A stretch of 38,438 nucleotides of DNA from Bifidobacterium sp. (GTDB lineage: Bacteria > Actinomycetota > Actinomycetes > Actinomycetales > Bifidobacteriaceae), in assembly GCF_022640935.1 (NCBI RefSeq), contig NZ_JALCCV010000022.1, forward strand, positions 1 to 38,438, in the 5' to 3' direction. Each line of letters opens with the position of its first letter. The first letter of the stretch is position 1. A model generated the notes under the pieces. That model saw only the letters and a program-made list of their open reading frames with translations. It had not been told where the DNA came from and ran no database searches. A program made the position numbers and the translations under genes. Positions 1 through 8,306 of this stretch are shown here, piece after piece.

Positions 1-22
1 CTACCAACTGAGCTACAGAGCC
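1..22 (-). tRNA. 5' part of a tRNA, cut by the window edge
   Basis: Read on the minus strand this starts GGCTCTG, which fits a 5' acceptor strand, followed by TAGCTCAGTTGGTAG, a standard D-arm. The anticodon lies outside the window, so the identity cannot be read. tRNA-Phe is a guess, because Asp-Phe neighbours are common in Actinobacteria. It lies downstream of tRNA-Asp but a hairpin with a T-run separates the two. Confidence 0.85.
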
Positions 23-33
23 ATGAATAATCA

Positions 34-56
34 AAAACCCGGCAGAACCGGGTTTT
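34..56 (-). terminator. Rho-independent terminator after tRNA-Asp
   Basis: A perfect 9-bp stem (34-42 with 48-56) closes a 5-base loop. On the minus strand it reads AAAACCCGG, loop, CCGGGTTTT followed by another T. It lies 12 bases past the 3' end of tRNA-Asp and 11 bases before the next tRNA, so it should uncouple the two tRNAs at least partly. Confidence 0.75.
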
Positions 57-68
57 CAACCATCCCAG

Positions 69-142
69 CGACCCCGGCCGGACTTGAACCGGTGACCTCC
101 GCCGTGACAGGGCGGCGCTCTAACCAGCTGAGCTACGGGGCC
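69..142 (-). tRNA. tRNA-Asp (GTC)
   Basis: A 74-base cloverleaf is readable on the minus strand. The acceptor GGCCCCG pairs with CGGGGTC with one G-T wobble. The D-arm is TAGCTCAGCTGGTTAGAG. The anticodon stem CCGCC/GGCGG encloses CTGTCAC with anticodon GTC, and the T-arm holds GGTTCAAGTCC. The discriminator base is G, as expected for tRNA-Asp. The 3' CCA is not encoded. Confidence 0.95.
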
Positions 143-173
143 GTGGCTTGCTCTTTCAAGCAGCCGAGTAGCT

Positions 174-201
174 ATCTTACTCAAATATGCATACCGCGCA
201 A
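174..201 (-). promoter_or_regulatory. Probable promoter of tRNA-Asp
   Basis: On the minus strand TTGCGC (201-196) and TAAGAT (179-174) are separated by 16 bases and resemble -35 and -10 boxes. Transcription would start about 25 bases before the tRNA 5' end at 142. Confidence 0.5.
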
Positions 202-300
202 CTATCGGTGTGTCTGCGCGTGTCACCAGACAATATCGCTATCGACCCACCTGTTTCCACCTGGTGAATCCCACCGAATGTGCCGCGACTGCCTGGTCGA

Positions 301-1074
301 TTATGCGGCAGAGCCCCACTCGCCGGCGCTCAGGTCACCTAGATCGGCTTCGTGCCACGTTACATCCTGGCCATAATCCCGGCTGTCGTAGCCGCCTTTG
401 TCGCAACTGTCTCCAGGCGAGCATGAATCGTAGCTGTAGCCGCGGCTGTCATAGCCATTCACGGAGTCGATGGCGTTGCCGACGGCAAATACGATTCCGG
501 CGATGATCGCTATGGAGACAAGCGTGTTCACTATGCTGATGATGATGCCGGCGATCGCCATGCCCTTGCTTTTCTCGCCGCTGGAGTTGAGCTGTACCAA
601 CGCGACGATTGAGAGCACCAGCCCGACCGGCGCAAAGACGAATGACAGCACGAATCCCGCGATGCAAATGGCGTTCCACGGCTGTTCGACGGGCGGATAG
701 TTGTACATTCCCTGCGGAGGGTAAGGCTGGCCGGATGCGGGATTGAAAGGCTGTTGGGGAGTCTGCCCATTCTGTGGATACGATGGGAACTGCGGTTGCT
801 GACCGTAGGGTTGCCGGACATATGGGTTGTAGCCTGCGGCACCGCTGTTTTCCATCGGCTGGCCACCCGTCTGCGCATGGGGATTACCGGGTTGGGCGTA
901 GGGCGATTGCGGCTGATAGGGGGATTGATACGGCGTTTGCGCATAGTCGCCAGGCGAGGGTTGGTCTTGCTGGCCGAATTGAGGCTGCGGGCGAGAATCC
1001 GCATAGGATTCATCATGGTCGGGACCAGCATTATCGGGCTGCGGCTGCATGGGCGTTGGAGGGTAACCAGTCAT
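301..1074 (-). CDS. DUF4190-type membrane protein with Pro/Gln/Tyr-rich N-terminus
   Basis: This encodes 257 residues. The first half (about residues 1-125) is low complexity, rich in proline, glutamine, tyrosine and glycine with repeated PQ and PYQSP-like units, and is probably disordered. Two hydrophobic segments follow at about 130-160 and 170-200, separated by a short loop with SSGEKSKG. That pattern is typical of the DUF4190 family of small actinobacterial membrane proteins. The C-terminal tail has repeated Tyr-Asp-Ser units and two cysteines (YDSCSPGDSC). The ATG at 1074 is chosen over an upstream TTG at 1122 because TACACT lies exactly 6 bases before it, which suggests a leaderless mRNA; neither start has a Shine-Dalgarno. 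The molecular role is unknown. Confidence 0.75.
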   Translation of the reverse strand: MTGYPPTPMQPQPDNAGPDHDESYADSRPQPQFGQQDQPSPGDYAQTPYQSPYQPQSPYAQPGNPHAQTGGQPMENSGAAGYNPYVRQPYGQQPQFPSYPQNGQTPQQPFNPASGQPYPPQGMYNYPPVEQPWNAICIAGFVLSFVFAPVGLVLSIVALVQLNSSGEKSKGMAIAGIIISIVNTLVSIAIIAGIVFAVGNAIDSVNGYDSRGYSYDSCSPGDSCDKGGYDSRDYGQDVTWHEADLGDLSAGEWGSAA

Positions 1075-1080
1075 ACGGCA

Positions 1081-1086
1081 AGTGTA
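1081..1086 (-). promoter_or_regulatory. -10 box, leaderless promoter of the DUF4190 gene
   Basis: TACACT on the minus strand lies 6 bases upstream of the ATG at 1074, so transcription would start at or next to the A of the start codon. No convincing -35 is seen. Confidence 0.45.
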
Positions 1087-1217
1087 CGCGCCGGGTTTGA
1101 GCCGAGCGAGGAGCTGTTTCAATAATGCAGTCGTTCAGTTCGTAATATTGGACCAGATGCCAAAGAGCTTTGAACAGAGGGCTGTGCCCGGCGAACTGCC
1201 TAACGATTAAATGAACA

Positions 1218-1256
1218 ACGATGGACCCACACAGTCCTCCTGCGTGGGTCCATCGT
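1218..1256 (-). terminator. Hairpin downstream of galE
   Basis: A perfect 13-bp stem (1218-1230 with 1244-1256) has a 13-base loop and begins about 65 bases past the galE stop. On the minus strand it is followed by TGTTCATTT, a weak U-tract. It probably ends the galE transcript before the DUF4190 gene. Confidence 0.55.
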
Positions 1257-1320
1257 CAAGGTTTCGCCGGCTTTGAGAATGTCCGTGTCCTCGGCGGCCT
1301 TGGCCTGGCCTCGTCAGGCC

Positions 1321-2331
1321 TCAGGCCTCTTGTGACCAGTGTTCCACGTCGATGTGGTGATCCGGGTTGGCTTGCCAGGCATCCCATGCGGACTGTACGA
1401 TGTCGTGCACGTCGCACTTCGCGTGCCAGCCCATCTCCTCGTTGATGCGTTTGGGCGAGCCAATCAGGTGCGGCGGGTCGCCGGCGCGGCGCGGCCTGAT
1501 GGATTCCTTGAATGGCAGGCCGGTGACATTGCGCAGCTCGTCCACGATCTGCCGGACCGATGTGCCTTCGCCAGTGCCGACGTTGAAGGCGTCATATTTG
1601 CGCCCGTCGCGATCGAGATAGTGCAATGCGGCGATGTGCGCGTCGGCCAGATCGGCGACGTGGATGTAGTCGCGCACGCAGGTGCCATCCTCGGTGGGGT
1701 AGTCGTCGCCGAAGATGGCCGGCGCCTTGCCTTGGCTGAGCTTGTCGAGCAGCATCGGGATGAGGTTGAGAATCGCAGGGTCTTCAAGCTCAACCGGCCC
1801 GCAGCCGGCGACGTTGAAGTAGCGCAGCGCGCAAAAGCGGATGCCGTAGCGCCCTTCGCACGCGCGGGCCATCCATTCGCCGAAGAGCTTGGTCTGGCCG
1901 TATGGGTTGATCGGCAGCATCGGCACCACGTCCTCGGGCACTACGTCGACCGGCGGAACGCCGTAGGTCGCGGCGGAGGAGGAGAACACGAGCTTCTTCA
2001 CATCTGCGCCGACCATGCCGGTGAGCACGTTGAGCATGCCGTTCAGATTCTGCTGGTAGTACCACAGCGGTTTCTCCACGGATTCGCCTACCTGCTTGCG
2101 CGCGGCGAAATGAATAACAGCATCGACCTTTTCGTCGCGCAGAATCTGTGCGAGCCGTTCGCCAGCGCCGGGGGCCGAAATATCCATGCCGTATAGCCGT
2201 GCGCCTTCGATGCGCGTCGGCTTGCCGTAGCTCATGTCGTCGGCCACGACGACTTGTTGCCCCGCCTCGTGGAGCGCGTGAACGACGTGCGCGCCGATGT
2301 AGCCGCAGCCGCCGGTAACGAGAACTGTCAT
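1321..2331 (-). CDS. galE: UDP-glucose 4-epimerase
   Basis: This 336-residue protein interconverts UDP-glucose and UDP-galactose in the cytoplasm (Leloir pathway; in bifidobacteria also the end of the lacto-N-biose/galacto-N-biose route). It has the extended-SDR hallmarks: NAD-binding GGCGYIG at 7-13, the FAARK segment near 75-79, SSSAATYG at 117-124, and the catalytic Tyr144 and Lys148 in NPYGQTK. The length fits bacterial GalE (about 330-340). The start ATG at 2331 is preceded by GAAAGG at a suitable distance. It is transcribed alone, away from trmB, with a hairpin downstream at 1218-1256. Confidence 0.95.
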   Translation of the reverse strand: MTVLVTGGCGYIGAHVVHALHEAGQQVVVADDMSYGKPTRIEGARLYGMDISAPGAGERLAQILRDEKVDAVIHFAARKQVGESVEKPLWYYQQNLNGMLNVLTGMVGADVKKLVFSSSAATYGVPPVDVVPEDVVPMLPINPYGQTKLFGEWMARACEGRYGIRFCALRYFNVAGCGPVELEDPAILNLIPMLLDKLSQGKAPAIFGDDYPTEDGTCVRDYIHVADLADAHIAALHYLDRDGRKYDAFNVGTGEGTSVRQIVDELRNVTGLPFKESIRPRRAGDPPHLIGSPKRINEEMGWHAKCDVHDIVQSAWDAWQANPDHHIDVEHWSQEA

Positions 2332-2456
2332 ATCTGACCTTTCTTGATGATAAGAGACGATGCCGGCTGGTGGACATACGCATAATCACGTAATCAGGCC
2401 AACCGTTGCGGTATCTGTTCACTTATGCTCTATTTTGTTACTTTATGTACGCTTTG

Positions 2457-2483
2457 ACTATAGCACGCAACCTGTCCGCACAA
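2457..2483 (-). promoter_or_regulatory. Probable galE promoter with extended -10
   Basis: On the minus strand TGC-TATAGT (-10 at 2462-2457, with an extended TG motif) is preceded by TTGTGC (2483-2478) at a short 15-base spacing. The start would fall near 2450, leaving a leader of about 118 bases before galE. Confidence 0.4.
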
Positions 2484-2862
2484 CAGCCAATCCAACCGTA
2501 ACCCTGCGCGTCGGCCGAGAAGGCATTGGAATGGGGAGATCCTGTGCCGGCGCGCTGTTGCTCTGACCGCTTTGCCTTGCATATGATGCTAACCGGGCCA
2601 GCGTCGCATTCGAGACAGAGCCAGCCGGCTGGTTCCCCTCGGTGACGTTAACTGCGTAGAGCAGGGTCGCGGAAGGTTATCGCGCAGACGGCTTTGCGAC
2701 GGTGGAGCGTGGAGCAGAGACGCAGAAGGGGCATGATCATCTGCAGGGCATCGTTTATACGGCAATATCTACGCAGTACCCGCTTAGGCAGCGTCTTTCG
2801 CGACATGCGGGCGATCGGTCGCTGAAACCGCCCTGCTAAGAAGCTCGCTCCAGCGCTTCATC
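2484..2862. other. Intergenic region between galE and trmB, no gene seen
   Basis: About 380 bases lie between the two divergent genes. Open frames here are short and lack start signals. I see no RNA gene, long repeat or recognisable gene remnant. Confidence 0.5.
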
Positions 2863-2868
2863 TATAAA
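2863..2868 (+). promoter_or_regulatory. -10 box, possible leaderless promoter of trmB
   Basis: TATAAA lies 8 bases before the ATG at 2877. The GGAGGG between them is too close to the ATG to act as a normal Shine-Dalgarno. Confidence 0.4.
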
Positions 2869-2876
2869 TGGAGGGT

Positions 2877-3908
2877 ATGAGTGAATCGGGAACGAGCGAT
2901 GAATCCGGCACAGCGGGTGCGCCGGGTGCAGCTAATGGCGTGGCTGTCGTGCCCCGTGCAGTCAATGTGGCAAACGATGAAGAAAGCATGATTGATGCGG
3001 GTATTGTGGATGGCGCCGTCGGCGTTGCTGGTGCGGGGGGCGTTGAAGGGGGTGAGGGCCGCAGCGGTCCCGATAGGCGTTCCATCGAATCGGCTGCCGA
3101 TAATCCCGGCGCAACGGCAGCGCGCCTTGCAGGCCGTCCTGTGCTGTCGTTCGTGCGCCGTTCGGGTCGACTCGACGACCGGTTGCGGCGGGCGTGGGAT
3201 GTCTATCACGACCGCTATCTGCTCGACATCAGCCAAGCTTCTGGTTCGCTGTCGGTACGTGCTGGCCTGAATGTCGATGAAGATTTCGTGCGAGAGCACT
3301 GGGGCAATGCCGATTCGCTGATCGTCGAGATCGGCACCGGCCAGGGCGAGAATGTCGTCGCGGCGGCGCAGGCCAATCCGGAAACCAATTTTCTGGCTAT
3401 TGAGGTCTACGACCCCGGCGTGGCGCACACGATGCTGCTGGCGGGCAAGCGTGGCCTGAGCAATCTGCGTATCGCCCAAGTCAATGCACCGGAATTCTTC
3501 GAGGCGGCAGAAGACGGCCTGATCAGCGAAGTCTGGACGTTCTTTCCTGACCCCTGGCCCAAGATGCGCCATCACAAGCGGCGCATCGTGCAGGATGAGC
3601 TTGCGGCACAGATCCATCGCACGCTGGCGGCAGGGGGAGTGTGGCGCATCGCCACCGACATCGAGGACTACGCGCTGCATGTGCATGAGATCATGGATGG
3701 CCGTTCGGATTTCGAAAATCTGGGTGGCCTCACGCTCAGCTTGCCGCTCGAGCATGTCGGCAAAGGCAACGCCGATGAGGCTGCGCGCCTGCCGCACGGC
3801 GATTTCTCCGAATCGCTACGGTTCGATGGCCGAGTGCTGACCAACTTCGAGAAGAAGGGCATCAAGGCGGGTCGCGTGATCCACGATTTCGCATATCGTG
3901 CGATGTGA
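2877..3908 (+). CDS. trmB: tRNA (guanine-N7)-methyltransferase
   Basis: A 343-residue S-adenosylmethionine-dependent enzyme that methylates G46 of tRNA. The catalytic domain begins at about residue 88 ([15 protein letters not shown]). It shows the SAM-binding EIGTGQGEN (151-159) and the TrmB signature [13 protein letters not shown] (about 224-236). The first 85 residues form a Gly/Ala/Glu-rich, probably disordered extension not found in most bacterial TrmB proteins (about 210-240 residues). There are two possible starts. ATG 2868 adds three residues. ATG 2877 is preferred because TATAAA lies 8 bases upstream, which fits a leaderless transcript. Confidence 0.93.
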   Translation: MSESGTSDESGTAGAPGAANGVAVVPRAVNVANDEESMIDAGIVDGAVGVAGAGGVEGGEGRSGPDRRSIESAADNPGATAARLAGRPVLSFVRRSGRLDDRLRRAWDVYHDRYLLDISQASGSLSVRAGLNVDEDFVREHWGNADSLIVEIGTGQGENVVAAAQANPETNFLAIEVYDPGVAHTMLLAGKRGLSNLRIAQVNAPEFFEAAEDGLISEVWTFFPDPWPKMRHHKRRIVQDELAAQIHRTLAAGGVWRIATDIEDYALHVHEIMDGRSDFENLGGLTLSLPLEHVGKGNADEAARLPHGDFSESLRFDGRVLTNFEKKGIKAGRVIHDFAYRAM

Positions 3909-4052
3909 CAGCGCGCAGTGCAGTGTGGTGCGTGCCCGCGGAGCTCGCGTCAGTCGCGGCAATCGCCTTCTTCGGCGCGTCGCCTGCTGCGCGTGTCGTG
4001 CGACCTGATAGTGTACGAAGTACGATCAACCTACATAAGGAGGATGATGACA

Positions 4053-4211
4053 ATGGTGGCGTTCGTACTGATATTGCTGGCGCTGTGGATTGTTGGCGGC
4101 ATTGCCGGGCTGGTGCTCAAAGGCTTGGCATGGTTGTTCTGGGTGTCGCTCGTGCTGTTCCTCGGGACGCTGGCGTTTTCGTTCGTCAAGGGCCTGTTCA
4201 CGAAGAAATGA
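4053..4211 (+). CDS. Small hydrophobic membrane protein (52 aa)
   Basis: The peptide is almost entirely hydrophobic and predicts two membrane helices (about residues 2-22 and 27-47) with a short Gly/Lys hinge (GLVLKG) between them and a positive end (KGLFTKK). A strong AAGGAGG at 4037-4043 decides the start: ATG 4053 is 9 bases downstream, whereas the in-frame ATGs at 4044 and 4047 are too close. Function unknown. It belongs to a widespread class of short actinobacterial membrane peptides and lies between trmB and another small membrane protein. Confidence 0.7.
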   Translation: MVAFVLILLALWIVGGIAGLVLKGLAWLFWVSLVLFLGTLAFSFVKGLFTKK

Positions 4212-4248
4212 GGAACGGGCAGTAGCCCTAGGACAGGCGCTTAGGCCT

Positions 4249-4285
4249 TTTTGCCACAGCTCGCCGAACGGGCGCTGTGGCAAAA
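4249..4285. repeat. Perfect 12-bp inverted repeat with reversed terminator polarity
   Basis: TTTTGCCACAGC (4249-4260) and its exact reverse complement (4274-4285) flank 13 bases. The T-run precedes the stem and the A-run follows it on either strand, opposite to a Rho-independent terminator. It lies between two small membrane-protein genes. Confidence 0.6.
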
Positions 4286-4388
4286 CAGTACTGAGACGGC
4301 CATCATGCAATGGCATTCAATAACTGCAGCCGACCAGGCACAAGGCGAAAACCGTAATGCGCAGGCCAGAACAAGGGGGATATCAGTC

Positions 4389-4634
4389 ATGGTCATCAAA
4401 CCGAAAACCATCGTGGGCGCGATCGCGCTGGCATTTGGCGCCGTTAGCTTCGCATTGTCATTTTTCGAGCCGTTTGCCTCGGGCATCTGCGGTCTCATCG
4501 CAGGCATACTCGGCCTTGCATGCGGCTTGGATTGGTCGGCTCATGGCGAGGACACGCCATCGTCAGTGCCGTCTGCCAGCGGCAGGGACAACGGCGCCGT
4601 GAATGCCGTTGGCAGCGACTCACAAGGGCTATAG
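4389..4634 (+). CDS. Small membrane protein (81 aa), DUF4190-like fold
   Basis: Translated from ATG 4389, preceded by AAGGGGG at about 10 bases. Residues about 7-24 and 28-46 are hydrophobic and are separated by a short FFEPF turn. The sequence SGICGLIAGILGLACG resembles the second helix of DUF4190 proteins such as the one at 301-1074. The C-terminal 30 residues are polar (Ser/Gly/Asp-rich). An upstream in-frame extension exists but has no ribosome binding site and overlaps the hairpin at 4249-4285. Function unknown. Confidence 0.6.
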   Translation: MVIKPKTIVGAIALAFGAVSFALSFFEPFASGICGLIAGILGLACGLDWSAHGEDTPSSVPSASGRDNGAVNAVGSDSQGL

Positions 4635-4711
4635 CCAATTACATACGTGCGGCTTTCAGGGCAATGGCCTTTGAAGGCGCAACGATCTGAAAGAGCGGCG
4701 GCTGGCACGGC

Positions 4712-6823
4712 ATGAAACAGGAGGTAGTTGGCGTGCTGGCGCACGTCGATGCGGGCAAGACCACGCTATGCGAAGGTTTGTTGTATCGCGCGGGCGAGCT
4801 GCGCACGCTCGGACGGGTTGACCACGGCGATGCGTTCCTCGACACCGAGCGAGAGGAAAAACGCCGCGGCATTACGATCTTCTCCAAACAGGCGATATTG
4901 CAGCATGACGATACCCGCATCACGCTGCTGGATACGCCGGGGCATGCCGATTTCTCCGCGGAGATGGAGCGCACGCTGGGCGTGCTCGATTATGCGATCC
5001 TGGTCGTCAGCGCCACCGATGGCATGCAGGGATATACCGAAACGCTGTGGCGGCTGCTGAAACGATACCGGGTGCCGGCCTTCATCTTCGTCAACAAAAT
5101 GGATGCTGCCGGAGCGGACCGCGCGGCGATCCTCGCCCAGCTCAGGCGACGTTGCAGCGAAGGCTGCATGGTTTTCGACGATCCCATGGAACTCGAGGCA
5201 CAGTACGAGGACATCGCCACGCTCGACGAAGCGGCGATGGAGGAATATCTGGAACGGGGAAGCCTGGGAGACGCCATGCTGCGCTCGATGATCGCCAAGC
5301 GGCTCATCGTCCCTTGCTATTACGGCTCGGCGTTGAAGCTGGAAGGAATCGACACCTTCCTCGACGGATTGGTACAATACACGGCGCAATCCAAGTACAC
5401 CGCGCAATCCGAATGCCGCGAAGGCTTCGGAGCCCGCGTCTACAAGATATCGCACGATGCGCAGGGCAACAGGCTTACGTGGCTCAAAGTCACCGGCGGC
5501 GAGCTTCCGGTCAAAATGATGCTCACCAATGCGCCGGCTTCTGCCGAAACGACCTTTCGCGTCGCGCACGCCGCAACCCCGGATGTCTCCGGCCCTCGAG
5601 CCGCCGAACAGGCCGCCGCGGAAAACAGCGCCGAGAAGGTTGCCGTTGCTGAGGTCTGGCGGGAGAAGGCCGATCAGATCCGCATCTACTCCGGTGCCAA
5701 ATTCACGCTTGTCGATGTCGCTGCCGCCGGCGCGCTATGCGCGGTCACCGGGCTCACGCACACTTACCCAGGGCAGGGGCTAGGCGTCGAAAGCAATGCG
5801 GGGAAGCCGCTGCTTGAGCCGGTGCTCACGTACACGCTGATTTCCGAAGACGCGGACGTCCACAAATCGTTGCAGGCCCTGTGTGCGCTCGAGGACGAAG
5901 ATCCGCTGCTGCACGTGCGCTGGCAGGAGCGCCTGCAGGAGATTCAATTGGATCTCATGGGCGAGGTCCAGCTCGAAGTCGTGCAGCAGCTGATGCACGA
6001 CCGCTATGGACTCGATGTCAGCTTCGGGCCGGGCAATATCATGTATCGCGAGACGATCGCGGGCGCGGTCGAAGGCGTCGGGCATTTCGAGCCGCTGCGG
6101 CATTACGCCGAAGTCCATTTGCTGCTGGAGCCTGCGCCACGGGGAAGCGGGCTGCGTTTCGCGTCTTCTTGCAGCGAAGATGTGCTCGAGCGCAACTGGC
6201 AACGGCTGATTCTCACCCATCTGCGCGAGCGTGAGCATCTGGGCGTGCTCGCCGGTTCGCCGATCACCGATATGCGCATCACGCTGCTGACCGGTCGCGG
6301 CCATCTCAAGCACACCGAAGGCGGCGACTTCCGGCAGGCGACGTACCGCGCGGTGCGCCAAGGCTTGATGAAGGCGAAAAGCCGCGGGCTTTGCCGCTTG
6401 CTGGAGCCTTGGTATCGTTTCCGTCTTGAACTGCCGCAGGGCCTGCTGGGCCGTGCCATGTCCGACATCCAGCGGATGAGCGGCAATTTCGGCGCGCCGG
6501 ACTCCGCAGGGGAATACGCGGTGCTGGAAGGCGAGGCGCCGGTGTCGCAGATGCGCGATTACGCGATGCAGGTCAATGCCTATAGCCACGGTCGGGGCTC
6601 GATCACATGCGTGTCCGCCGGATACCGGCCCTGCCATGACGAAGCCGAAGTCATCGAACGAAACGCATACGACCCGGACGACGACCCCGAGAACACGCCC
6701 GATTCCGTCTTCTGTTCGCACGGCGCCGGGTATACGGTCAAGTGGAACCGAGTCGAGGATTTCATGCATGTGGAGAGTGCCTATAGCGGCGACACGTGTC
6801 ACGGCTTCGGCCCACAGCGTTGA
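4712..6823 (+). CDS. TetM/EF-G-like translational GTPase, atypical ribosomal-protection family
   Basis: This 703-residue GTPase has the EF-G/TetM domain order. G1 is AHVDAGKT (10-17), a TetM-like RRGIT switch lies at 51-55, G3 is DTPGH (74-78), G4 is NKMD (128-131), and EF-G-like domains follow up to residue about 640. Tet(M)/Tet(W) proteins have about 640 residues. The extra length here comes from a low-complexity Ala/Glu insert in domain II (about 290-315) and a C-terminal extension ending CSHGAGYTVKWNRVEDFMHVES. That tail resembles chromosomal TetM-like 'translation factor GTPase' proteins of Clostridia and Actinobacteria, not classical resistance genes. It probably acts on the ribosome; whether it protects against tetracycline cannot be told from sequence. 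The gene has the same base composition as its neighbours, with no transfer genes nearby. Confidence 0.8.
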   Translation: MKQEVVGVLAHVDAGKTTLCEGLLYRAGELRTLGRVDHGDAFLDTEREEKRRGITIFSKQAILQHDDTRITLLDTPGHADFSAEMERTLGVLDYAILVVSATDGMQGYTETLWRLLKRYRVPAFIFVNKMDAAGADRAAILAQLRRRCSEGCMVFDDPMELEAQYEDIATLDEAAMEEYLERGSLGDAMLRSMIAKRLIVPCYYGSALKLEGIDTFLDGLVQYTAQSKYTAQSECREGFGARVYKISHDAQGNRLTWLKVTGGELPVKMMLTNAPASAETTFRVAHAATPDVSGPRAAEQAAAENSAEKVAVAEVWREKADQIRIYSGAKFTLVDVAAAGALCAVTGLTHTYPGQGLGVESNAGKPLLEPVLTYTLISEDADVHKSLQALCALEDEDPLLHVRWQERLQEIQLDLMGEVQLEVVQQLMHDRYGLDVSFGPGNIMYRETIAGAVEGVGHFEPLRHYAEVHLLLEPAPRGSGLRFASSCSEDVLERNWQRLILTHLREREHLGVLAGSPITDMRITLLTGRGHLKHTEGGDFRQATYRAVRQGLMKAKSRGLCRLLEPWYRFRLELPQGLLGRAMSDIQRMSGNFGAPDSAGEYAVLEGEAPVSQMRDYAMQVNAYSHGRGSITCVSAGYRPCHDEAEVIERNAYDPDDDPENTPDSVFCSHGAGYTVKWNRVEDFMHVESAYSGDTCHGFGPQR

Positions 6824-6950
6824 ACATGCGTTCGCGTATCATGATTCTGGCAACCCATGACAGTGGCCGGGTCCCTGGTCGGTTTGCAATCCGCAAACGA
6901 CGCCGCCCCCGCTGTTCTCCATCTCATTGCTGACAATGCAAAGGCTTACT

Positions 6951-8249
6951 ATGACGACGCGCAACCTTCCAGTCATCGGATCCGATTGGCGCCGTAACAG
7001 CTACCTGTTCCTACTCAGCCAGCTCGCGACCGGCATCACCTCCATGATAGTGCAGTACGCGATCATCTGGTACCTCACCCAGAAATCCGGGTCGGCCACC
7101 ATCCTGAGCTTGGCCACGCTGCTCGCCATGCTCCCGATGATCCTGGTCAGCCCGTTCGTCGGCACCTTCATCGACCGCTGGAACAAGAAGGCGCTGCTCA
7201 TCGTGCCGGATGTCGTGGCGGCGGCGTTTGCAATCGTTCTGTCGGTGGCCGGCACGCTCAATAGCACCTTCCCGCTGTGGCTGGTGTTCGTCTCATTGCT
7301 GGCGCGCTCCTTTGCCCAGGCCTTCCAGATGCCCACGATCCAATCGATCCTGCCGACCATCGTGCCACAGGAGGAAGTCACCAAGGTCAACGGCCAGCTC
7401 GGCATGATCCAGTCGGCTACGATGATCATCTCTCCGGCCTTGGGTGCGCTGCTGTACTCTTTCATACCGATCAACTATCTGATTCTTATCGATGTGCTGG
7501 GCGCCATGGTCGGCATCGGCATGCTTGCTTTTATCGCCATTCCATCCAACTTCGCGCAGACGGACGAGAAACCGAAGGTCTTCGCCGACATGGTCTTCGC
7601 CTTCAAACGCATTGGCACGGTGCGTGGGCTATGGCCCATGCTGCTGATCAGCTCGCTGTTCACGCTCATGTTCATGCCGGCAGGCAGCCTGTATCCGCTG
7701 ATGACCTTGGGATATTTCAAAGGCACGATATTCCAGGCAGGTATCGTCGAAGTGGTGTGGTCCGCCGGTTCGCTCCTCGGCGGCGCGCTGATTGGAGCAT
7801 TCGGTGCATGGAAGGACCGGATGCGGCCCATCATCATCGCGATTGCGGCATTCGGACTGGCCTTCGCCCTCTGCGGTTTTCTGCCGCCGAACATAACGGG
7901 ATTCGTCATATTCACCGTGCTCAACGCCTTCGCTGGTTTGGCGATCGCCTTCCCCAGCGCGCTGCCGATGGCGATGATGCAGCAGTCTTTCCCCGCGCAG
8001 GAGCTTGGCCGCATCTTCGGCGTGGTCATGGCTTTCTCCAATCTCGCCGGACCCGCCGGCTTGCTGTTCGCCGGGCCGGTGGCGGATGCTGTCGGCGTGC
8101 AATGGCTGTTCACGATTTCAGGAATCGGCTCGATTTTCTCTGCTGCGCTGATGTTCGCTGTTCCCTCGGCTCGACTGTATGACAGGCATTTGCAACAGCG
8201 GCTGCAGCAGGACCCGGAGGCGGCGCCGAACGTCGAAACGGTGCCCTAG
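6951..8249 (+). CDS. MFS transporter, MefA-like drug efflux type
   Basis: A 432-residue membrane protein with about 12 hydrophobic segments. It resembles the DHA3 branch of the major facilitator family (macrolide efflux MefA and relatives): the N-terminus reads NSYLFLLSQLATGITSM, the loop between helices 2 and 3 has GTFIDRWNKK (the MFS motif-A region), and QAFQMPTIQSILPTIVP follows. ATG 6951 is chosen because AAAGG lies 6 bases before it; upstream in-frame ATG 6936 and TTG 6927 lack such a site. Substrate unknown. It follows the TetM-like GTPase at 127 bases, a pairing that may reflect antibiotic tolerance, but this is inference. Confidence 0.85.
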   Translation: MTTRNLPVIGSDWRRNSYLFLLSQLATGITSMIVQYAIIWYLTQKSGSATILSLATLLAMLPMILVSPFVGTFIDRWNKKALLIVPDVVAAAFAIVLSVAGTLNSTFPLWLVFVSLLARSFAQAFQMPTIQSILPTIVPQEEVTKVNGQLGMIQSATMIISPALGALLYSFIPINYLILIDVLGAMVGIGMLAFIAIPSNFAQTDEKPKVFADMVFAFKRIGTVRGLWPMLLISSLFTLMFMPAGSLYPLMTLGYFKGTIFQAGIVEVVWSAGSLLGGALIGAFGAWKDRMRPIIIAIAAFGLAFALCGFLPPNITGFVIFTVLNAFAGLAIAFPSALPMAMMQQSFPAQELGRIFGVVMAFSNLAGPAGLLFAGPVADAVGVQWLFTISGIGSIFSAALMFAVPSARLYDRHLQQRLQQDPEAAPNVETVP

Positions 8250-8294
8250 GTTCCGCTGTGCACGCAGCCTCGCGCATCAGTTATTGAAACCTCG

Positions 8295-8300
8295 TATAGT
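8295..8300 (+). promoter_or_regulatory. -10 box, leaderless promoter of the YihY/BrkB gene
   Basis: TATAGT lies exactly 6 bases before the ATG at 8307. No Shine-Dalgarno is present. Confidence 0.5.
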
Positions 8301-8306
8301 CGAATC

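Noticed and set aside
301..1100. Several overlapping ORFs on both strands over the DUF4190 gene
   Set aside because: They are shadow frames of the Pro/Gln-rich repeats; only the minus-strand frame has membrane helices and family features.
4712..6823. Acquired tetracycline resistance gene tet(W) or tet(M)
   Set aside because: The length, insert and C-terminal motif differ from classical Tet proteins and no mobile genes flank it.
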